A stretch of DNA of 37,391 nt from Anaerolineae bacterium (GCA_003141675.1 PLND01000008.1:1-37391), one strand, 5' to 3'. Numbered from the stretch's first letter, positions 9,127 to 17,881 are shown. Notes: a model not told the origin generated them from the sequence alone. Program-made: numbers and translations.

Positions 9127-9969
9127 TTAATCCTTCTCCAGGTCGCTGCGCTTTTTTCCTTTGCCCAGTTCCACCGATCGCTGGAAGGCCGCCCAGACGG
9201 CGCGCGAGACGGCGGTCCGAAACCCCGCCTTCTCCAGATAATACATCGCTTCGGCGGTGGTTCCGCCCGGAGAGGTCACCTGATTGCGCAGGCGGGCCAG
9301 ATGCTGCGAGGTATGCATCGCATAATCCACAGAGCCCTTCACCGTTTGCAGCACCAGCTGTTCCGAAAGCTGGCGCGAGAACCCCAGATGCACGCCGGCG
9401 TCCACCAGCGCTTCCATGAACAGGAACACGTAGGCCGGCCCGCTTCCGGAAAGCGCCGTGGCAACGTCGAGCAGGTCTTCCTCCTCGACGTACACTTCCA
9501 CCCCGAGCGCGCCCAGGATCTGTTTGGCTTGGCCCTTCTGGATTTCGGTCACGGAGGGAGAGGAGGTCCAAACGGTCATGCCCTCGCCGATCTGGGCGGG
9601 CGTGTTCGGCATGGAGCGCACAACGGCCGCGTGGGCGAGCCCCTCGACGATCGCGCCGAGCTTGGCGCCGGCGATGATGGAAAGCACGAACGCCTGCTTG
9701 GGGACTCGGTCCTTGATGGTTGGCATCACTTCCGGTAGAACCTGTGGCTTAACCGAGAGCACCACCACGTCCGCTCCATCGATCGCCGCGCGATTATCGG
9801 TGACGAAGGAGATGCCATACCGCTCCTTAAGTTCCTGGCCGCGTTCCGGGCGGATATCGGCGGCCACGATATGGGACGGATCCATCAGTTTCCCGGTCAA
9901 CAATCCTTTAATCATCGCCTCGGCCATCACTCCGGAACCGATGAACGCCGCTTTGGATTTATCCAGCAT
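9127..9969 (-). CDS. proC: Pyrroline-5-carboxylate reductase
   Basis: The enzyme reduces 1-pyrroline-5-carboxylate to proline with NAD(P)H, the last step of proline synthesis in the cytoplasm. I start at the ATG at 9969 because AAGGAGG lies just upstream; an in-frame extension to 10047 has no such support. The 280 residues match the family length. Visible motifs: the nucleotide-binding loop AFIGSGVMAEAMIKG (8-22), the VVLSVKPQ segment, SGSGPAYVFLFMEAL, and the C-terminal signature region with TSPGGTTAEAMYYLEKAG. It lies between surE upstream (91 bases) and the AAC(3)-like gene downstream. Confidence 0.96.
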   Translation of the reverse strand: MLDKSKAAFIGSGVMAEAMIKGLLTGKLMDPSHIVAADIRPERGQELKERYGISFVTDNRAAIDGADVVVLSVKPQVLPEVMPTIKDRVPKQAFVLSIIAGAKLGAIVEGLAHAAVVRSMPNTPAQIGEGMTVWTSSPSVTEIQKGQAKQILGALGVEVYVEEEDLLDVATALSGSGPAYVFLFMEALVDAGVHLGFSRQLSEQLVLQTVKGSVDYAMHTSQHLARLRNQVTSPGGTTAEAMYYLEKAGFRTAVSRAVWAAFQRSVELGKGKKRSDLEKD

Positions 9970-10060
9970 GATTGCCTCCTTGAGCTTTTTGGGTGGATAT
10001 TTTCGGCCTGCAGTCGCTCTTCTCGGACGATCTCGCTTTTGCGGCATTAATCCCTCGCGA

Positions 10061-10834
10061 CTATCCGCCGCTCCAATCCCACGCTCGCAGTCCTTCGATC
10101 GCGGAATACGCCGTCAGGTCCAATTGCACCGGCGTCACCGAGATGAATCCCTCGGAGACCGCCCAGAAATCGGAGTCTTCCTCGGGAATACCCGTCGGCG
10201 GTCCGCTCCCGATCCAGTAATACGGCTTGCCGCGCGGATCTTTCCGGGCCACCAGTTCGTCGCGATACACCCGCAACCCCTGCCGGGTGATGCGCACCCC
10301 GAGGATTTTCTCCTCGGGCAGGCAGGGAACGTTGATATTGAGCAATATCCCTTTCGGGATTTTCCTCGCAAGTATATTCCGGGACGCGTGCAACGCGAAC
10401 CGCGCCGCCGCCGAATAATCGCAGACCTGCTCCGGCTCCGGTACGCAAAGCGAAATCGAGATCGCAGGCGCGCCGCTGATCACCGCCTCCATCGCCGCCG
10501 TGACGGTTCCCGAATACGTCAGGTCGTAGCCCAGGTTGGCGCCGGCATTGATCCCGGAAACGACCAGGTCGATGGCCCTCGGCACCAGCCCGAGCATCGC
10601 GAGCGCCACGCAGTCGGAGGGCGCGCCGTTGGAAACGATAACCGCCGTTCCGTCCGCGAGGCGGGAATCCCAGGCTCGCAACGGCTTGTGCAGGGTTTTC
10701 ACGTGGCCGCCGGCCGACCAGTTGCGTTCCGGAACGCAAACGGTCACCTCTCCAAAGCTCCGCAGCGCCTGAACCAGTGCGATCAATCCCGGAGCGTTGA
10801 TGCCATCGTCGTTGGTGACCAGAATGTGCGTCAT
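10061..10834 (-). CDS. surE: 5'/3'-nucleotidase SurE
   Basis: SurE is a metal-dependent phosphatase acting on nucleoside monophosphates, with a stationary-phase survival and nucleotide pool role in the cytoplasm. The 257 residues open with the family signature ILVTNDDGINAPG, where Asp9 and Asp10 bind the metal. Further conserved blocks are NGAPSDCVALA, LVVSGINAGANLGYDLTYSG and GTVTAAMEA. Its start overlaps the stop of the upstream GNAT acetyltransferase gene by four bases (10831-10834), so the two are translationally coupled. proC follows 91 bases downstream on the same strand. Confidence 0.96.
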   Translation of the reverse strand: MTHILVTNDDGINAPGLIALVQALRSFGEVTVCVPERNWSAGGHVKTLHKPLRAWDSRLADGTAVIVSNGAPSDCVALAMLGLVPRAIDLVVSGINAGANLGYDLTYSGTVTAAMEAVISGAPAISISLCVPEPEQVCDYSAAARFALHASRNILARKIPKGILLNINVPCLPEEKILGVRITRQGLRVYRDELVARKDPRGKPYYWIGSGPPTGIPEEDSDFWAVSEGFISVTPVQLDLTAYSAIEGLRAWDWSGG

Positions 10835-11505
10835 CCGCGCGGCCCGCCTTTTTCATCGGCCGGGAGAACTTCCAGCCGCTTGACCATCCGGTAAAATCCA
10901 TTGTACTGTACGCCCGCGACCCGCAAGCGGGTGGTCACTTTCCGGTCAATCCGGTACCCTTCCCGTTGGTAAAAACGAAGCGCGCGTTCATTCTGCAGCA
11001 TCACGGAAAGTGAACAGATTGGAAAACCCAATTCTCCCGCCCGCCGTCCGGCATCTTCCAAAAGCACGCGCCCGATTCCGCGGTTGCGATGGGAAGGCGC
11101 CACCGCCAACGTCTCGACGTAGTATTCTCCCGCTTCGGCATCCGGCTCCAGCACCAGGGGCAAACCCCTCCACGCCAGGCCGATTGCGGCTCCAAATCCG
11201 AGACCTTCCGCGCAAGCCCGGACCAACCCGATAGCGGCTTTCCACAAATCCGCTCCGGGAAGCGCCTGCGCCAGGCCGACAATTTCTCCCTCTGCTTCCG
11301 CTAGTGTTGTAAATTGAAACGAAAGCAGATGTCCTTTTTTTCTAAAAAGAACCGCAAGAACGCGAAGGACATCCTCCCGGTTGGACTGCCCCAGGAGATA
11401 ATCGCCGAGCGTCCCCATGGTTTCGTAAATCAACCCGGCGGCCCGATCGGCGTCATCCGGCGCAGCCGGACGCAGGGAGAGAGCGGGTTGGATTTGTCCG
11501 GCCAT
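10831..11505 (-). CDS. GNAT-family N-acetyltransferase
   Basis: The 224-residue product carries the acetyl-CoA binding motif A of GNAT proteins, VAPSHRNRGIGRVLLEDAGRR (about residues 131-151; the R/Q-x-x-G-x-G/A core is RNRGIG), and the later motif B with ALRFYQREGYR. The N-terminal half reads AAPDDADRAAGLIYETMG, a common opening for this family. Substrate unknown. Its last bases overlap the surE start, and the upstream end faces the divergent lipA gene across about 120 bases, so a promoter for the acetyltransferase-surE-proC group should lie near 11510-11560; no clear consensus was seen. Confidence 0.88.
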   Translation of the reverse strand: MAGQIQPALSLRPAAPDDADRAAGLIYETMGTLGDYLLGQSNREDVLRVLAVLFRKKGHLLSFQFTTLAEAEGEIVGLAQALPGADLWKAAIGLVRACAEGLGFGAAIGLAWRGLPLVLEPDAEAGEYYVETLAVAPSHRNRGIGRVLLEDAGRRAGELGFPICSLSVMLQNERALRFYQREGYRIDRKVTTRLRVAGVQYNGFYRMVKRLEVLPADEKGGPRG

Positions 11506-11627
11506 TCCAGCATTGTAACTAAATTTTTAATTCCGCGGAGGCGCCGTTGGTCGGAGGCCATTCCCACCGAGTGGATTGTCTTCCGATCAAAAGCGCATTA
11601 CACTGCCGCCGCGAGGAACAAACCAAA

Positions 11628-12566
11628 ATGTCCGAACCCGTCCGCGACCGGATGCGCATCCCGGAAGGAAACGAACCGCCCCGCCCTCAGCGGCGGCCGG
11701 ATTGGATTCGCCTGGGGAAGCCCTCCGGCGAGTCGGTGAACGCGGTGCGCGAGCTGATGCGCGGCGAAGGGCTGCATACCGTGTGCGAGGAGGCGATGTG
11801 CCCCAATCTGGGCGAATGCTGGAGCCGCGGAACCGCCACCTTCCTACTGCTGGGGGAGGTGTGCACCCGTGCCTGCGGTTTCTGCGACATCAAGCACGGG
11901 CGCCCGGAGCCGCTCTCTCCCGACGAACCCGATCGCGTCGCCCAGGCCGTGCAACGAATGCAGCTGCATCACGTGGTTATCACCTCGGTCAATCGGGACG
12001 ATTTAGCCGACGGCGGGGCTTCCGTTTTCGCCGCGAGCATCCAACGCATCCGCGAGCGGGTACCCGGCTGCACAGTGGAAGTGCTCATCCCGGATTTCAA
12101 GGGGAGACAGGATGCCCTGCGCATCGTAGCGGAAGCCCGCCCGGATATTCTCAATCACAATGTGGAAACGGTGCCGCGTCTGTTTCGGAAGGTCCAGCCG
12201 CAGGACCGGTACGAATGGGCGCAGACGACTTTGCAGGGCGCAAAACAATTGAACCCGGATCAGATTACCAAATCCGGAATTATGGTTGGGCTGGGCGAGA
12301 CGTTTGACGAAACGGCGGAAGTCATGCGCGACCTCCGCCGGTGGAGCGTGGATATCTTAACGATCGGCCAGTACCTTCAACCCTCGCGCCGGCATCTTCC
12401 GGTGGAACGCTATTATCCTCCGGAGGAATTCGCCGAGCTCAAGCGCATCGGTCTGGAGGAGATGGGATTCCGCTGGGTCGAATCCTCCCCCTTGGTGCGA
12501 TCTTCCTACCGGGCGGACGAACAAGCCAGGGTGTTGACCCCCAAAATACCATCAGGCCGAAGATAG
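11628..12566 (+). CDS. lipA: Lipoyl synthase
   Basis: LipA is a radical SAM enzyme that inserts two sulphur atoms into octanoyl groups on lipoyl-carrier proteins, finishing the lipoate cofactor of 2-oxoacid dehydrogenases and the glycine cleavage system. From the ATG at 11628 (GAGGA at 11613-11617) it has 312 residues. The auxiliary cluster ligands are Cys53, Cys58 and Cys64 ([12 protein letters not shown]), and the SAM cluster ligands are Cys79, Cys83 and Cys86 (CTRACGFC). The C-terminal Ser of the RSSY motif ([10 protein letters not shown]) is the third auxiliary ligand region. No lipB or lplA is adjacent. It converges with the ABC permease gene; only 13 bases separate the two stop codons, and I see no terminator between them. 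Confidence 0.97.
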   Translation: MSEPVRDRMRIPEGNEPPRPQRRPDWIRLGKPSGESVNAVRELMRGEGLHTVCEEAMCPNLGECWSRGTATFLLLGEVCTRACGFCDIKHGRPEPLSPDEPDRVAQAVQRMQLHHVVITSVNRDDLADGGASVFAASIQRIRERVPGCTVEVLIPDFKGRQDALRIVAEARPDILNHNVETVPRLFRKVQPQDRYEWAQTTLQGAKQLNPDQITKSGIMVGLGETFDETAEVMRDLRRWSVDILTIGQYLQPSRRHLPVERYYPPEEFAELKRIGLEEMGFRWVESSPLVRSSYRADEQARVLTPKIPSGRR

Positions 12567-12579
12567 TAAAGGCCGACCG

Positions 12580-13662
12580 TTACGTTTCCTGCCGCCGCAG
12601 AATCCAGATCACAAGCCCGAAGATCAAGATCAGACTCGCCAAAAGGACGCCAATATCCGTCGCCCCGGCGGATAGCGTGACCATGTTGCTCAGCGACAGG
12701 TTGAGGAGATCCGCCATGTAGTACGTCGGGATCAGCCGGACGATCGTATTGAGGATGGGCGGCAGTTGGAACACCGTAAACCAGGTGGGCGCTAAAATGA
12801 TCAGCATAATGATGCTCGACCAGGTGTTGACCTGCATCATGGTCTGGAACACGCTCCCCATCAATAACCCAACGGCCACCATGAATAGCGCACCCAACAA
12901 CACGGCTAGGAACGTCATCGGCCAATTCCCCGTCCAACCGTTGTTGAGAACGAGCATCGTGCCCGCCCCGATGGCGCTGTAAACCAACCCGGTGATCGCC
13001 TTTCCAGTCACCACCTCCGCCGGGGTTGCGGGGGAAACGAGCAGGAACTCCATCGTGTGTTTATCCTTTTCCTCCACCAACAGCAGCGGCACTACGAAGG
13101 CGCCGGTCATTGTCAGCGACATCACCAGAAATAAAACCAGCAAATAGAGTTCGACCCGAAAGGCCGCGCTCGCCGATGAGCCCTGGGAGGGGGCAACGTC
13201 CGACCAGTGGATCCTGGCCGGCTCGGCCGCGGGATTGAGCGCCCACACCTGATCCGAGATCAGCTGACGAAGGGCCGCGAGTTGCGTTGCGTTTTTTTGC
13301 ATGTTCAGATAGACGGTTATTTCCGGCTGGGTGCCGGAAGCAATATCCTGGTCGAAAGACGGGGGGATCGCGATTCCTCCGACCGACATTCCCGCATTTC
13401 GCACCTGCGTCTCCAGCTGCGTTAAGGAATCCACTTTCAATAAGTTAATTTGCGGCAGCGCCTGCAATTGCGCCGTTAAGCGCGATCCGCCCGGGTCGTA
13501 TACCGCCAGTGTGGGAGTGGCCACGTCCGACGCGCCGCTGAACAGTACGCGGAAGAGCAGGGACATTCCGACCGGCAAAATCAATCCGACCAGCAGATAC
13601 CGATTTTTTATGCCGTCGCGGATATCCTTTTGCGCGATGGCCAAAATAATCCGCCCGTTCAT
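12580..13662 (-). CDS. ABC-2 type exporter permease
   Basis: The 360-residue protein starts at ATG 13662, which overlaps the ATPase stop codon by four bases. It has one N-terminal membrane segment (about 20-40, LVGLILPVGMSLLFRVLF), a large extracytoplasmic domain (about 45-185), then five or six membrane segments with the ABC-2 signature region (VEEKDKHTMEFLLVSPATPAEVVTGK), as in NatB and related sodium or drug exporters. With the upstream ATPase it forms an export pump; the substrate is not predictable. It is the last gene of its operon and converges on lipA. Confidence 0.88.
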   Translation of the reverse strand: MNGRIILAIAQKDIRDGIKNRYLLVGLILPVGMSLLFRVLFSGASDVATPTLAVYDPGGSRLTAQLQALPQINLLKVDSLTQLETQVRNAGMSVGGIAIPPSFDQDIASGTQPEITVYLNMQKNATQLAALRQLISDQVWALNPAAEPARIHWSDVAPSQGSSASAAFRVELYLLVLFLVMSLTMTGAFVVPLLLVEEKDKHTMEFLLVSPATPAEVVTGKAITGLVYSAIGAGTMLVLNNGWTGNWPMTFLAVLLGALFMVAVGLLMGSVFQTMMQVNTWSSIIMLIILAPTWFTVFQLPPILNTIVRLIPTYYMADLLNLSLSNMVTLSAGATDIGVLLASLILIFGLVIWILRRQET

Positions 13663-14507
13663 TCCGCCAATCCTTTCCCGGTAAGCTGGATGAAGATTTC
13701 CTCCAGCGTGGCTTCCGCGGAATGCAGAGTGACAATCTCGCCCTGGGCGGCCCATTCGCCAAGCTGCCGCCCGTCGGCCGGATCATCCAGCCGCACGGTC
13801 CGTTCGCCGCCATCCCGGAATACCGCGCGTACCAGTCGCTGACCGTGCGCCACCTTCAAATTCTGCGACGTATCCAACGCCACAATCCGGCCGTCGCAAA
13901 GGAAAGCCACGCGCTGGCAAAGCTGGTCGGCTTCTTCCATATAATGCGTCGTGAGCAGGACCGTCACCCCCCGGCCCGCCAGATCCTTCACCAGGCTCCG
14001 GATCTGGCGCGACGCGGCGGGATCCAGCCCTTTGGTCGGTTCGTCCAGAAAAAGGATCCGCGGATCGTGGATCAGCGCCCGGGCGATGAGCAGGCGCTGC
14101 TTCATCCCATTGGAATAACTGCGGATGGGCTCGCCCGCCCGCTCCTGCAATCCCACCTTCTCCAGCATTTCCGCCACCCTGCGGGTATCGCATCCAAAGA
14201 GCCGGGCGGCCAGGAGCAGGTTGTCCCTGCCCGTCATCCGTTCGTATAAATTCTGATATTCGAATACCACGCCGATTTGCGATTTGAGCGCCTGCCGCTG
14301 GCGGACCACGTCGTACCCCGCCACGCAGGCTTCCCCGGAGGTCGGACGCAGTTGGCCGGTGAGCATGCGGATGGTGGTGGTCTTTCCGGCTCCGTTGGGC
14401 CCGAGCAATCCGAAGATCTCGCCCTCCGCAACGGCGAAGGAAATTCCGCGGACGGCTTCGCGCCCGTTGAAGGAACGATTCAGGGAATTCGTTTCGATCG
14501 TGTTCAT
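13659..14507 (-). CDS. ABC exporter ATP-binding protein
   Basis: The 282-residue ATPase has Walker A GPNGAGKT (36-43), Q-loop region FEYQNLYERMTGRDNL, the signature segment YSNGMKQRL (131-139, in place of LSGGQ as is common in ABC-2 exporters), Walker B ILFLDEP (151-157) and the H-loop TTHYMEEA. It powers the permease encoded directly downstream with a four-base overlap. The C-terminal 70 residues resemble the extension often seen in NatA/CcmA-type exporters. A winged-helix fragment lies 37 bases upstream, where such operons often keep a small regulator. Confidence 0.93.
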   Translation of the reverse strand: MNTIETNSLNRSFNGREAVRGISFAVAEGEIFGLLGPNGAGKTTTIRMLTGQLRPTSGEACVAGYDVVRQRQALKSQIGVVFEYQNLYERMTGRDNLLLAARLFGCDTRRVAEMLEKVGLQERAGEPIRSYSNGMKQRLLIARALIHDPRILFLDEPTKGLDPAASRQIRSLVKDLAGRGVTVLLTTHYMEEADQLCQRVAFLCDGRIVALDTSQNLKVAHGQRLVRAVFRDGGERTVRLDDPADGRQLGEWAAQGEIVTLHSAEATLEEIFIQLTGKGLAE

Positions 14508-14544
14508 TAAGATCCCTCGGAAAAGACCATCCGCCTCGGAGGGG

Positions 14545-14728
14545 CTACTCCTTCTTCCACTCCCTGGCTTTTTCCCCCAACTGGTCCAGCTTCTTCCAGT
14601 GTTCGCGTACGGCCTTCCGGCCCTGGTCGGTTATTTCAATCCGGGTGCCGGTGATATCCGACATTCTCCCCCGGCCCAGTGCCCGAATCACCGCAGTGGG
14701 AATAATCTGCGAAAGGAAAATGTATTCG
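14545..14728 (-). pseudogene. C-terminal fragment of a winged-helix regulator, or small ORF
   Basis: The frame ending at 14545 encodes AVIRALGRGRMSDITGTRIE and then ITDQGRKAVREHWKKLDQL, followed by a charged helix to KEKARE-like residues. This looks like the last helix, wing and dimer helix of MarR/PadR-type winged-helix regulators (the IT-x-x-GR-x-A motif). Upstream, the frame runs into the end of the lipoprotein gene (stop at 14729), so the DNA-binding N-terminal half is absent. A 39-codon version starting at ATG 14664 could be translated; a GGGGG run lies just upstream. It sits where a regulator of the ABC exporter would be expected. Either a decayed regulator or a mini-protein; confidence is modest. 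Confidence 0.4.
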
Positions 14729-15598
14729 TTACGATCCCGGGGAGGAAGCCACGCTATAGACCGCCAGATTATCAAATCCCACCGAGAGCATTTGGCTTTT
14801 TTCGGATTCCACGAACAATCCCACGCCTCCTGACGCGCTGACCGGGTCGTGGTTGGAAAACACCTCGGCGCCGTTGACGAAGAAGCGGAAAGTCGTCCCC
14901 TGCAGGAGCACGCCGATCTGATTCGTTGCGGGTGCGCCCTGCAGTAAACCGAGGGTGTCCTGCCAGGCGGTCGCCCCTTCCAGGGTGTTGCCCGCATAGC
15001 GTTCCATGCGCAACCGCCCGCGGCAGGTGACGGCAAACCGGTAACTGTGGTCGCCCTGGTTTCGGAAGATAATCCCGAACGTATCGACTCCCGCGCCGCA
15101 CAGGATCGTTTGCGCCGTAACCTCGATATAAATGTCGGACGGAAAATCTTTGGGCAGGGTGGAACTCAGCGAGGTGTAGGGTGCACCGACCGTAAACACC
15201 AGCCACCCGTTGGCGAAGGCGGCGGATCCAACTTCAGTCTTGCGCAGCGTCCATCCGGACGAGTTGTCGTCCAGCGCATCGTAGAAAATCCTCGCGACCG
15301 CCGCCGCCGGACGGGTGATCATCGGCGTCAGGGTGGCGGTTGGGGCGGGCGTCTCGGGTGTGACTTCATCCAGGGTCGGCAGGAGCGAAGACAGCGGCTG
15401 CTCGGCCGTGGGGGTAAGCGTCGGGGAAAGTTCCGCGGTGGGAGCGAGCGGTTCGATCCGGCATCCGGAAAGGAACCCTCCGGCCAGAATGACGATCGAG
15501 GTAATTCCAACCAGCGCGCGTAACCCATCCCGCCCCTCTCGGTCGGCCCGTCCCGCGGTTCGGGCCGGGGGCTGGAAGCTGGAGCGGGGAAATCTCAC
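14729..15598 (-). CDS. Lipoprotein with Thr/Pro linker and jelly-roll domain
   Basis: The 289-residue product starts at a GTG (15598) overlapping the previous gene's stop by four bases. A lipobox (ILAGGFLSGC, Cys46) marks a lipoprotein; the 30-odd residues before the signal helix are long for a signal peptide, so a later non-ATG start is possible. After a Thr/Pro/Glu linker (about 50-95) comes a domain of about 180 residues rich in beta strands (NGWLVFTVGAPY, IYIEVTAQTI, FRFFVNGAEVF, GGVGLFVESE), reminiscent of LamG or concanavalin-like folds that bind glycans. It shares layout and a spaced pair of Cys with the lipoprotein encoded just upstream, so the two are probable paralogues. Function unknown; cell-surface binding is inferred. 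Confidence 0.75.
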   Translation of the reverse strand: MRFPRSSFQPPARTAGRADREGRDGLRALVGITSIVILAGGFLSGCRIEPLAPTAELSPTLTPTAEQPLSSLLPTLDEVTPETPAPTATLTPMITRPAAAVARIFYDALDDNSSGWTLRKTEVGSAAFANGWLVFTVGAPYTSLSSTLPKDFPSDIYIEVTAQTILCGAGVDTFGIIFRNQGDHSYRFAVTCRGRLRMERYAGNTLEGATAWQDTLGLLQGAPATNQIGVLLQGTTFRFFVNGAEVFSNHDPVSASGGVGLFVESEKSQMLSVGFDNLAVYSVASSPGS

Positions 15599-16470
15599 GG
15601 CAGTTTCCAGTAAGCCACTTCGTTCAGGCGAACGACAAAGTTGGGGGTGTTTACGGATCCTACGGCCAGCCCGAACCGGCCTTCGCTGAACGCCGGCTCC
15701 GTCAGTTCCGTCAGATAGTGGCCGTTGGCGTAAAGCTTAAGGTTGGTACCTACGGCCTTGAACCCCATTCGGTTGGTCTGGTTGGATCCCGAATTGATGT
15801 AATTGCTCTTGGTCCAATCGGTAAGAAAGTGAAAATGGTTGTCCAGGTCGCTATTTAAAAATCCAAAGGAATAATACCCGTCGCAGGAAAAGCGCAGCAG
15901 ATAGGATGGATTGTTGGCGGGGTAGGGCACGCCCACCACCAGGCCGTAGCGGTCACGGCCCGAACAGGTATCCGGCGTGGCGGTCATCTCCAGATAGTAG
16001 TTGGTTAATTTCCAAGCCGTGAGGGTCCACCAGTCGGTGCCATTCGCCTGCTTGGCGGTCATGACGAATTTGTGGTCGACTACGTCGAATTTAACGTTCT
16101 CGTCCTCGTATAAAAACCAATTGGTGGCGTCGGGGAAATCGGTGAGGTAATAAGGCGTCCCCAGGCTGAGCCGCGGATCGTCCGCGGGGGGCGTATTGGT
16201 GAGCGTCGGCGTGGGGGTGGGCGAAACGGTCGGAGTCGGCGAGGGCGGAAGTGTGCCGGTCGGAGTGACGCTCGGCAATTGACCCTCGGGAGTGTTGCTG
16301 TTCACCTGCGCGGTTGCGGCATTTTGCAGCTTGGTTTGGGTGAGGGCGGCTGCGGAGGTCAATTGCCTGGCCACTTCGGTTCCAACCGCATCGGACGAAC
16401 CGGGCGTTGCGCCCAGGCACCCGACCGTGAATGCCAGACCCAACCCAAGGATCATAACTTTTTTATTCAT
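15595..16470 (-). CDS. Lipoprotein with Thr/Pro linker and jelly-roll domain (paralogue)
   Basis: From ATG 16470 (GGAGG about ten bases upstream) the product has 291 residues. The signal peptide ends in a lipobox-like FTVGC (Cys18). A linker of TPTGTLPPSPTPTVSPTPTP type (about 70-100) leads to a C-terminal domain with YYLTDFPD, NYYLEMTATPDTCSGRDRYG, YLLRFSCDG and LKLYANGHYLTEL, again a probable LamG/concanavalin-type jelly roll. The Cys in DTCSG and FSCDG are spaced like the Cys in ILCGAG and VTCRG of the next protein, suggesting a shared disulphide. A TATACT hexamer on this strand (16511-16516) could be the -10 box, without a good -35. It faces the spoVS gene divergently. Confidence 0.78.
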   Translation of the reverse strand: MNKKVMILGLGLAFTVGCLGATPGSSDAVGTEVARQLTSAAALTQTKLQNAATAQVNSNTPEGQLPSVTPTGTLPPSPTPTVSPTPTPTLTNTPPADDPRLSLGTPYYLTDFPDATNWFLYEDENVKFDVVDHKFVMTAKQANGTDWWTLTAWKLTNYYLEMTATPDTCSGRDRYGLVVGVPYPANNPSYLLRFSCDGYYSFGFLNSDLDNHFHFLTDWTKSNYINSGSNQTNRMGFKAVGTNLKLYANGHYLTELTEPAFSEGRFGLAVGSVNTPNFVVRLNEVAYWKLP

Positions 16471-16600
16471 GTGGACTGCCCCTCCGGAAGAAAATCCGCG
16501 GAATATGGGCAGTATAGCATGGTTGCGCCGCCCGATCCCCTCTTTACAATCGAAGCAGACGCGGACGGCACCGGATGCAAGATTCCGGAGGCAACATCCT

Positions 16601-16861
16601 ATGGATGTCATCAAGGTTTCCGCCGAATCGAGGACCAGCGCGGTGGCCGGCGCGATCGCCGGGGTAATGCGCGAGCAGAAACATGCGGAGGTGCAGGCCA
16701 TCGGCGCCGGCGCGGTGAATCAGGCCGTGAAGGCGTGCGCCATCGCCCGCACGTACCTCGCGCAGGATGGCCTGGATGTGGTTTGCATCCCTTCGTTTGT
16801 GCAAGTGGATATCGACGGGAAGGAACGTACCGCTCTGCGATTGGTGGTGGAACCCCACTAG
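16601..16861 (+). CDS. spoVS: SpoVS-family small protein
   Basis: The 86-residue product matches stage V sporulation protein S throughout: MDVIKVSAESRTSAVAGAIA, then HAEVQAIGAGAVNQAVKACAIAR and VQVDIDGKERTALRLVVEP. The start ATG at 16601 has GGAGG at 16587-16591. SpoVS is a small Alba-like fold protein that acts in spore coat formation in Bacillus, but it is widespread in Deinococcus-Thermus and Chloroflexota, which do not sporulate, so its role here is probably nucleic-acid binding or regulation. Its stop codon shares bases with the stop of the converging holB gene at the palindrome CTAG (16858-16861). Confidence 0.93.
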   Translation: MDVIKVSAESRTSAVAGAIAGVMREQKHAEVQAIGAGAVNQAVKACAIARTYLAQDGLDVVCIPSFVQVDIDGKERTALRLVVEPH

Positions 16862-17844
16862 AGGACCGGCGCGTCGAGGAACGCGGCTTCCAGCGCCAGC
16901 CGCACATTGGCATTCCGGTCGATCTGCTCCTCCGCCCGGCGCAAGGCCGAGAGCCAGCGCCGCGCCCGCTCCGGGGAAGTGCGTTCCGCCATTTTTTCCA
17001 GGGGGGCCTGGAAATCGATGTTGGTAAGCTCGGCGCCGCCCGACAGCGTGCGCAGCAATAGATCGTGGGCGAAGGATTGCCATATTTGAAGCGTGGCTCG
17101 CAATTCATCGCGGTCCACGCTCGTTTTTTGAGCCAGCGCAAACCGCGCGATGCGGTTCCCCTTCAGAATTTGAGACCACTGCTGGAAAAGCGCTTCCCGA
17201 TCGGCGCCCCAATCCTCGAGCTGCGCCTGGAGGACGGCCCAACCCAGCCGGCCCCCGGAGAGGCGCGCCAGAAGTTCCGCGCGCGCGGGAGCCAGCTTCC
17301 ACCGCTCCTGCAGCGCTCGCGCCACTTCCTCCTCCGGGAGCGGCCGCAGCGGCACAACCCGGCAGCGCGAGACGATCGTCGGCAATAGCTCATCGGCACT
17401 TTCCGTGGTGATCAGGATCAGGGCCGACGGCGGTGGTTCTTCGATCGTCTTGAGCAATGTGCTCGCAGCGTTGGGCAGCGCCCGGTGGAAATCCGTCAGC
17501 AGCGCGATCCGCCGGCGGGCTTCGATCGGTTTGAGGATCATGGCTTGGATCAGTTCGCGGGTGGAATCGATCGGGATCCGGGCCCCGGGTCCCTCCGGCT
17601 GTAAATGGAAAACGTCCGGATGTTTTCCCGAGCCGATCAGCCGGCACGCCCTGCATTGCCCGCAGGAGTCTCCGGGAGCGGGCGGGGCCTCGCAATTGAC
17701 GGCCCGGGCGAATTGCACAGCCAAGGTGCGTTTGCCGATCCCGTCGGCGCCGGTGAAAAGGTAGGCATGCGCCAACCGCCCGGCCGTGAGATCCCGCCGC
17801 AGGAGATCCACCGCTGCCTCGTGTCCGATAAGCTCCCAGGGCAT
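16858..17844 (-). CDS. holB: DNA polymerase III subunit delta'
   Basis: The delta' subunit is part of the clamp loader that opens the sliding clamp and places it on primed DNA. I start at ATG 17844 (MPWELIGHEAAVDLLRRDL), giving 328 residues; the upstream frame (to 17991) lacks similarity. Seen: Walker A-like GADGIGKRT (32-40), the four-Cys zinc module (Cys51, Cys61, Cys64, Cys67), TLLKTIEEPP and the SRC motif (IVSRCRVVPL), then the helical C-terminal collar domain with RLSGGRLGWAV. It is divergent from the HU-like gene and overlaps spoVS at the stop codons. holA, the partner subunit, lies 2.2 kb away on the other strand. Confidence 0.92.
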   Translation of the reverse strand: MPWELIGHEAAVDLLRRDLTAGRLAHAYLFTGADGIGKRTLAVQFARAVNCEAPPAPGDSCGQCRACRLIGSGKHPDVFHLQPEGPGARIPIDSTRELIQAMILKPIEARRRIALLTDFHRALPNAASTLLKTIEEPPPSALILITTESADELLPTIVSRCRVVPLRPLPEEEVARALQERWKLAPARAELLARLSGGRLGWAVLQAQLEDWGADREALFQQWSQILKGNRIARFALAQKTSVDRDELRATLQIWQSFAHDLLLRTLSGGAELTNIDFQAPLEKMAERTSPERARRWLSALRRAEEQIDRNANVRLALEAAFLDAPVL

Positions 17845-17881
17845 GTCGGCGATTCTACCATCGGCCCCTCCCCGTGGCATT

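Noticed and set aside
8401-9738. 445-codon open frame on the + strand
   Set aside because: It lies opposite the AAC(3)-like and proC genes, is full of Arg, His and Gly, and has no family resemblance; it reflects GC-rich codons on the other strand.
16601-16861. Evidence for sporulation
   Set aside because: SpoVS alone is common in non-sporulating phyla and no other sporulation gene is present.
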